Below, piece by piece: positions 58,428 through 64,000 of a stretch of 64,000 nucleotides of DNA. Both the position numbers and the translations under genes were made by a program. The stretch covers positions 183,639 to 247,638 of the forward strand of contig JAMKCH010051437.1 of the NCBI GenBank assembly GCA_023653785.1. The letters run 5' to 3'. The number at the start of each line of letters is the position of its first letter. Position 1 is the stretch's first letter. The DNA is from Ophioderma brevispina. Its lineage: Eukaryota; Echinodermata; Ophiuroidea; Amphilepidida; Ophiodermatidae. Below the pieces are notes generated by a model that searched no databases, was not told the DNA's origin, and saw nothing but the letters and a program-made list of their open reading frames with translations.

Positions 58428-58766
58428 AGTTACAATGTGAGATTTCAAGGGGCATCCATATATTTCATCATTTGTATTATTTCATAAAGGTTAGACATCA
58501 ATAGATTTCTTACCTTGTATTGCCTAAAGAAATATATTGAAAACAAACAGGTGATTTTATTTGCTTATATTCAATATATAACATAGGTTGAATTAATATT
58601 TGCTCCACTACTATGATATTAAACATTTTTAAAAATGTTGATATTTTTCTAATTACAAAATTAGACATTTCAGATAGGGGTATTTTTGATGGAAAGTTTC
58701 ATCAATGCAAAAAAAAAAGCTTAATTTTTATAGGGAACAAAAATGTAAAATCTATTGTTGCCAACT
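58428..58766. mobile_element. family 1 MITE copy C (degraded)
   Basis: Starts directly after the TTAA that closes the family 5 element and shares catcaatagatttcttacct and ttgattttatttgcttatatt-like blocks with 57060-57399. The right TTAA is lost. Confidence 0.75.
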
Positions 58767-58769
58767 CTC

Positions 58770-59670
58770 AAGGGGGACAATAATCATGAAATAAAAATAA
58801 ATGTAAATGTTTGGGAATTTTACTGTGAAAAACTAAGGAGGAGACAGCAACAAGTCTCTGTTGGGGGACAAATGTGTGGCCAATTCCTCTCCCCTGTCCA
58901 CTTTTTTACTGCCTCCAAAATTTGTTTTTTGCTGGGGGAGGAACATAACGAAGAAATCGGTGTTGAACAAAGAACAAAAAAGGAAATGATGGTAGGTGTT
59001 CAAAGGTCTCAGTTACTTTCAACAAGGTGTTTTATGGTTCTAACTTCTGCTGAACCTGGAGTAATTGCCAATGCTACATGATATTGGCTATTGCTGACAT
59101 TATAAACTTATAAATACATGTATATGTTATAGCACAAGGAACAGTGTTTAAAATAACTATTTTTGTTAATTTTCAATAAATGTCTTGAAGTTGATTTCAA
59201 TGGAAACCGGATGTGTTGAATGGGATAGCCAAAACTAGACCAAAAGATTTTTCAAGATAAATGGCCATAATTCTTGAACTAGACTCCAAATTACACCAAC
59301 TAAAAATATCATGAAAGCTATAAACCTTCCTAAAAAAGAATTGGTTAAGTTAGTTGAGATGAACTTTGGTAAAAAAATTAATTTTTGATTGTATATTATT
59401 TTTTTTTGGAAGAGTGTGGGGGGGGGCGTTTCTTAGGAACAATACGGTATGCATGAAACCTTGGTTTGAAAAAAATTGTGACTTTCAAACCATTTTAAGC
59501 ATAAAGGGGTGCCTCTGAGATGTAATGACTTCAAAACAAATACAATGAGTAATTTTAAAAGGCACAACTAAGTCACCCTTGGTACCTACTCTGCATCATT
59601 GATACATAGTATAGGTTTGCAAAGGGGTTATAATATAGGAGTTCTAGTTATGCCTTTTAAAATCCTCTAT
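58770..59670. other. non-coding stretch with one isolated MITE end
   Basis: A terminus of the GTTCCTAAGAA family (gcgtttcttaggaacaatac) is at about 59426-59450 without a partner. The open frame at 58755-59081 is unrecognised. Confidence 0.45.
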
Positions 59671-59673
59671 GCG

Positions 59674-59804
59674 AGGGTTTAGGGCAAAAAGGCCCCATCT
59701 GCAATAGATGCCAGGTGTTATATTTGGCATGTATAACACCTAATAAGAATACAACTGACAAAAAGCAGCTATCGCCAGATGGGGCCTTCTTGCCTCTAAA
59801 CCCC
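59674..59804. mobile_element. 131-bp foldback MITE
   Basis: Left arm agggtttagggcaaaaaggc followed by cccatctgcaatag; the right arm is its inverted copy (ctatcgccagatggggcc then ttcttgcc-tctaaacccct). The loop is about 60 bases. A split copy lies at 51516-52253. Confidence 0.88.
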
Positions 59805-60548
59805 TGTAGGCAGAGAGCCACCCATCCTTCTTTCATATGATAGGCCCAACATCACATGACATTTAAATTTGCTTCTCCCATCCCCAGGACTTTGCCCCAC
59901 TGATAACATAATTCCCAAGGTTTGCATGCTTTGCAGCTTATTGGTGTTTTAAAAGACTTTCTTCTGGTGCATTCAGCCAAAAAATCCTCAGAGCATAAAT
60001 GTCTGTATTTTTTGACAAGATCAGGCTTTATTACAGAGATACACTTGAAACCGCTTGGTGTAATTCTGTCTGGCCGGATGATGGCTAGCATGTTTGTCTA
60101 AGAGGAAGCAATTGTCAAAGGCCAGTTTGGATTATCATGAAAAGAGGAGTCACATGACATAGAAGGATGAAATAATGAAACCAGCTGGGGGGGGGGGAAG
60201 GCATGTAACCAGCATTGTCAGTTTGGGGGGGGGCAAACATCAGCATCATCCCCATTTGACTTTGGCCTTCCTTTTTTTCCTTTTCCTTCTCCCTCTTCTT
60301 TCACTCCTTCTCATCCCCATTTTCACTCTTTGCCATCCCCATTTTAGTATCCCTGCCCCCCACCACTGGTTATACCATTTGGGAATACTTGCAATTTAGC
60401 CTTGACCTATGCCTATTTCAGTCTCACATATGTTATCATATTAAGTCTCAGATAGGGTATCAAATTCACACAGAATGGTATTAAAATTATGATTTTGGTG
60501 TTGATATCTCCCTAAAAACTGGACAAACATTTAACAAAATTGCTCAAA

Positions 60549-60809
60549 TCTAAGACCCCACTATAAAACTAAGACCCTGTAACTATAAAACTAAGACCCC
60601 ACTATAAAACCAAGACCCCACAATGGAGGATTAGGGTTAGGGTTTGGGTTTTATAGCGAGTCTTAGTTTTATAGTTTAGGGGTCTTAAAGTGGCAGGTCT
60701 TAGTGTTATAGTTGCAGGGTCTTAGTTTTATAGTGGGGTCTTAGCTTTATAGTCAGGGTCTTAGTTTAAGAGTTAGAGGGTCTTACTTCTATAGTGGGTC
60801 TTAGTTTTA
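60549..60809. repeat. inverted minisatellite with telomere-like centre
   Basis: Four units of actataaaactaagacccc run in one direction (60549-60620). About seven units of the complement (gggtcttagttttatagt) run in the other (60648-60809). The centre, 60628-60648, reads ggattagggttagggtttgg. The arms would fold into a long imperfect hairpin. Confidence 0.93.
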
Positions 60810-61365
60810 TAGTCACCTGCAACATGGCTGAATCCTGATTGCTGCACTGTCACAAATTCACACACATATCAACCAACAAGTAACCATCAATGTAATCTAG
60901 CTTATAGCAGACAACTTTTCTTTCGTATGTTTATAATTTATGAAATTATGATTTCAATGATGTAGAGTTTCTTGTAATTGTTACAATAATACACACTGTA
61001 AGCAAGATGTTCTTGGTTTTAATACTATACTCACTGTATCTCCTTGTACAGGAGCGTACTGTTGTTGATTCATTATCAACCTACAGTTGATATGCAAATT
61101 AGCGCGTCACGCATGGCAAAGTGTTCACTAAAGTCCATTTACATGATACGCTTAAGTCGACGCACCGTTCATCATGTTTGGAACTCTGAGTACGCGCAAG
61201 GACACCAGGTGCAAACATGCCAAAACTATCACTATTCGTTAGATTTTGCTATAAATATATTATGACAGATTTCTGTCGAACTGGGAAATTCTAGTATTAT
61301 AGTGGGAATAATTATATTCCTCTATACACGATATTAATAAGTTTTCATAAGGATTTTCATTGTTG
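60810..61365. other. non-coding stretch with no recognised gene
   Basis: No supported feature. Confidence 0.45.
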
Positions 61366-61367
61366 AA

Positions 61368-61521
61368 AGGGATTCAAACATGTTACGGAGTGGTTCATCA
61401 CAAATCAACAATTCTGCATCCGATGCATCCGCTTATTTTTATCCCGCGAGGCCTGTCTTTAGCCTCATGGATGCATCTTTGTTGATTTGTGATGAATCAT
61501 CTATAACATGTTTGAATCCCT
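61368..61521. repeat. 154-bp inverted repeat (MITE-like foldback)
   Basis: The arms 61368-61410 and 61479-61521 (agggattcaaacatgtta and tcacaaatcaaca, with complements) pair with few mismatches; an inner ggatgcat pair extends the fold. The flanks do not show a clear target duplication. Confidence 0.88.
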
Positions 61522-62080
61522 AAATAGCAATGATAATAATGTAAATTACAAAATTTTTCTAAGCAAGTGCTAGTAAGTGAAAATAGCCTAAAGTTAACTT
61601 TCATCACAACTGTGGCAAGCACTTTAAATTTACAGTACGGTAAGATACAACCTTTAATTTGATGGATAGCCAAAAGACCTTCCACATTCTGTACATTAAA
61701 CATAACAGCCTTCCTATGACTACAGAACTCTAAAATATATATGTATAATGACTGAATATTTCAAAATAGCCTACTGAATGAAAGTTTCATCCTTCAATGG
61801 AGATAAAGGTTTAAAATCAAATGATTAGAGATTAATGGCTGAATATTTTTGGCTTCAGGTGCATTGGGAAAAACAAAAATCTGAATATGTTATGAAATCC
61901 AATGCAGCATTGTTTGTAACGAAAAGATGTACACACACACACCCATAAAATAAACCAATACAACATCGTGCGTAAACATTCTAAGCACACAGCATACTCT
62001 TTAACATACGCACCATGCAAAGACAAATATTAATGCATGATTTTTGTCCAATCATATTTTTTCTCTCATACTTAACATTT

Positions 62081-63015
62081 ATGAATGAACCACAGGGTTC
62101 AGTACTAGGCTCTGCACTCTTCCTGTTATATATAAATGACATACAAGATCAAATACAGTCCACAATGAGGTTGTTTGCAGATGACAGCATTGTATACAGG
62201 AATATTGACAGACCAGAAGATCATATCATCCTTCAACAAGACCTTGACACTCTTGCAGATTGGTCCTCCACTTGGCTAATGCAGTTTAATGTAAAAAAGT
62301 GTGCCATCCTCTCCATCACAAGGAAATGCAAACCCAGCTTCCACCAGTATACAATCTTTGGTGAGTGTCTCGAGAGAGAGTAGATCATCATGACTACCTT
62401 GGTGTGACCATCTCACATGACCTCCGCTGGGATAACCCCTGCAACAAGATCAAGCAACAAGCCAGCCGTTCACTTGGATTACTCCGTCGTACTCTTTCTC
62501 CCTGTAAACAAAGCGTCAAAGCCAAGGCATACCAAACTATCATATGTCCGCAAATGGAGTACGCTTCTGAAGTATGGAGCCCGCACACCCTAGATGGAGT
62601 TGATCGCCTTGAATGTGTCCAGAGAGCAGCTGCTCGCTTTGTCTTCGGAGATTACCGTAGAACAACACATGTAACACCCTTAATTACCACCCTGGGCTGG
62701 GACCCACTCCATGTCAGACGTCTCCTTTCTCAAGCCAAAATGTTCAACAAGATTCACTACAATCATGTTAATATCCAGTTTCCTCAGTCCATACATCCTG
62801 CATCTTACTTTGGGAGACATGATCATCATTTGAAATACACCATTCCTAAAGCAACTATAGATCCATACAAGTTCTCTTACTACCCACGTGCTGTAAGAAT
62901 CTGGAATCAGCTACCAGTTACTGCTTTACTCGCTCCATCAGTGCCATCCTTTCAGGAAGCCGCTCTGCCTACCATCAGAATGTTGCGGCCACCTCTGGGT
63001 AGCAAAGTTCTGTAA
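62081..63015 (+). pseudogene. 5'-truncated LINE reverse transcriptase (CR1/Jockey-like), frameshifted
   Basis: This is the C-terminal half of a non-LTR retrotransposon polymerase, which copies the element's RNA at a nicked target. Visible motifs in order are PQGSVLG (RT motif B), YINDI, LFADDS (catalytic Asp-Asp, motif C), WLMQFNVKKC, YLGVTI (motif E), IICPQMEYASEVWSPH, ECVQRAAARFV and the terminal RIWNQLP block found in CR1, L2 and Jockey-type LINEs. The endonuclease and the first RT motifs are missing, as expected for 5' truncation during insertion. The frame breaks near 62371-62380: the (GA) run is two bases too long, and removing one GA rejoins the two halves. The stop at 63013-63015 is in the expected place. 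The element is dead by truncation regardless of the frameshift. Confidence 0.93.
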
Positions 63016-63150
63016 TTACCAAGTTTATTTTTAAAATGCACCCTCAGTTCATCATTGGATTTTTTGGCTCTGATGTTTTACCTGCACCAAATCCCAGTTA
63101 AGCGTATTAAGCTGTATAGGGATCACACCATTGAAGATTGAAGATTGAAT
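63016..63150 (+). mobile_element. LINE 3' UTR and short repeat tail
   Basis: After the stop, about 110 bases of 3' UTR end in attgaagattgaagattgaa (about 63130-63149). Short tandem-repeat tails of this kind, rather than poly-A, are usual for CR1-type LINEs. Confidence 0.7.
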
Positions 63151-63268
63151 GATTTTTAGACCCAAATTAAGGTGGTTGGTTTGGGCTTTTGGGATGCACA
63201 TTTGCACAATTTTTCACCAGCATTGTCCAATTTCCAAAACTGAGCAATATACAAAAAGTTAGACTTGG

Positions 63269-63569
63269 CTACCTTGTTGGAGGAGGTGGTATTAGTATTT
63301 CGACACATCAACACCATCGTGTCATTTTAGTGTCACAAAGATACATTATTTCAATTCACTTAATTATCATATACATGTTAGGGAAGAAAGCCGAGTTTTA
63401 GAAGCATGAGGAAACCGGAGTATCCAAGAAAACCTGCGAGGCCGAGTATGGACTGGAAACCAAACGCACATGAAATCGCAGGCCCGACCAAAGGTCGAAC
63501 CTGGGACCACAGTGGTGCGAAGCGAGGGAATACCCACTGTGCTAACCCAACCCCCCACTACCTTGTTGG
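63269..63569 (-). mobile_element. complete tRNA-derived SINE, 277 bp, with 12-bp TSD
   Basis: The element (63281-63557) lies between direct repeats CTACCTTGTTGG at 63269-63280 and 63558-63569. On the minus strand the head has an A box, TTAGCACAGTGGGT, and a B box, AGGTTCGACCT, for RNA polymerase III. The body includes cgcaggttttcttggatact and ccggtttcctc. The tail lacks a long poly-A. Copies are at 35688-35979 and, truncated, at 32990-33067. Confidence 0.93.
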
Positions 63570-64000
63570 CCTTAAATTACATGCAAGATCTCTATTCCAC
63601 TCCCATTACCTTTACTGACAATTATCAACAATATCATTTAACTGCAATAAAACTACAATACATTGTGAATATGGGTGAATCGCAAAACAGTGCAACAAAT
63701 TTTAAAGGATGTGTTATGCAGCACATTTTTGGTGATGCTTTCAGTTCTTTACACTATGGATATGCTCAAAGAGACACATGGACATTTCCAGAAAATGCAC
63801 TCCCAATTTGTTTTGAAACTGCTTTTGTCATATTCGGAATGCTTACCAATATATCAAATCACACCTGAAGTGAATAAGCTGAAAATACCATGTTTATTTA
63901 ATATAAACAAAAAAAAATTATTTTCTGTTGGCCAATTAGGAGAGTAGATAAGTGCAAATTTAGAGAAATTTGTATCCTCAGAACACAGCTGTTTGATCCT
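63570..64000. other. non-coding end of the window
   Basis: The open frames at 63470-63868 and 63675-63947 overlap in two frames, and one runs through the SINE; neither is recognisable. Confidence 0.45.

Overview
The window reads as nuclear DNA of a metazoan. It is AT-rich, almost entirely non-coding and crowded with transposable-element debris. The only cellular gene recognised is the last coding exon of an ADAR2-type RNA adenosine deaminase (5482-6009, + strand). It has a proper splice acceptor and lies 3' of at least 5.4 kb of intron or upstream non-coding DNA. The mix of TTAA-flanked MITEs, hAT miniatures, a Helitron with a tandem-repeat core, tRNA-derived SINEs and a CR1/Jockey-like LINE suggests a marine invertebrate, perhaps an echinoderm or hemichordate. 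The sequence alone does not settle the taxon.

Layout. 1-5481: presumed last ADAR intron. 5482-6009: ADAR terminal exon with an apparent one-base deletion near 5947. 6010-7887: 3' flank with a PUF-type site and a perfect RFX X-box. 7888-9682: an 802-bp tandem duplication, one copy carrying a 166-bp MITE. 9683-22600: mostly featureless apart from small repeats and one MITE. 22.6-25.0 kb: an array of DR1-type AGGTCA repeats and a 1.7-kb mariner-like non-autonomous element. 25.0-46 kb: SINEs, hAT miniatures, repeated MITE families, Helitron-like fragments and a 19-bp GC-rich minisatellite. 46.0-50.0 kb: a duplicated segment into which a 1,788-bp Helitron inserted; its core is about 12 copies of a 135-bp unit. 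51.5-58.8 kb: nested TTAA and hAT miniatures. 59.6-60.8 kb: a foldback element and a long inverted minisatellite centred on TTAGGG-like bases. 62.1-63.15 kb: a 5'-truncated LINE. 63.28-63.56 kb: a complete tRNA-SINE with a 12-bp target-site duplication.

No operon, pathway or new enzyme system is visible. The strongest observations concern mobile-element biology. Filled and empty insertion sites within the window define element ends to the base. A Helitron carries multiple nuclear-receptor-like DR1 sites. Several tandem duplications have homopolymer junctions, which could be real or assembly artefacts. Frameshifts in the ADAR exon and the LINE, plus the ragged indels of the Helitron array, mean base-level accuracy should be checked before biological conclusions are drawn.
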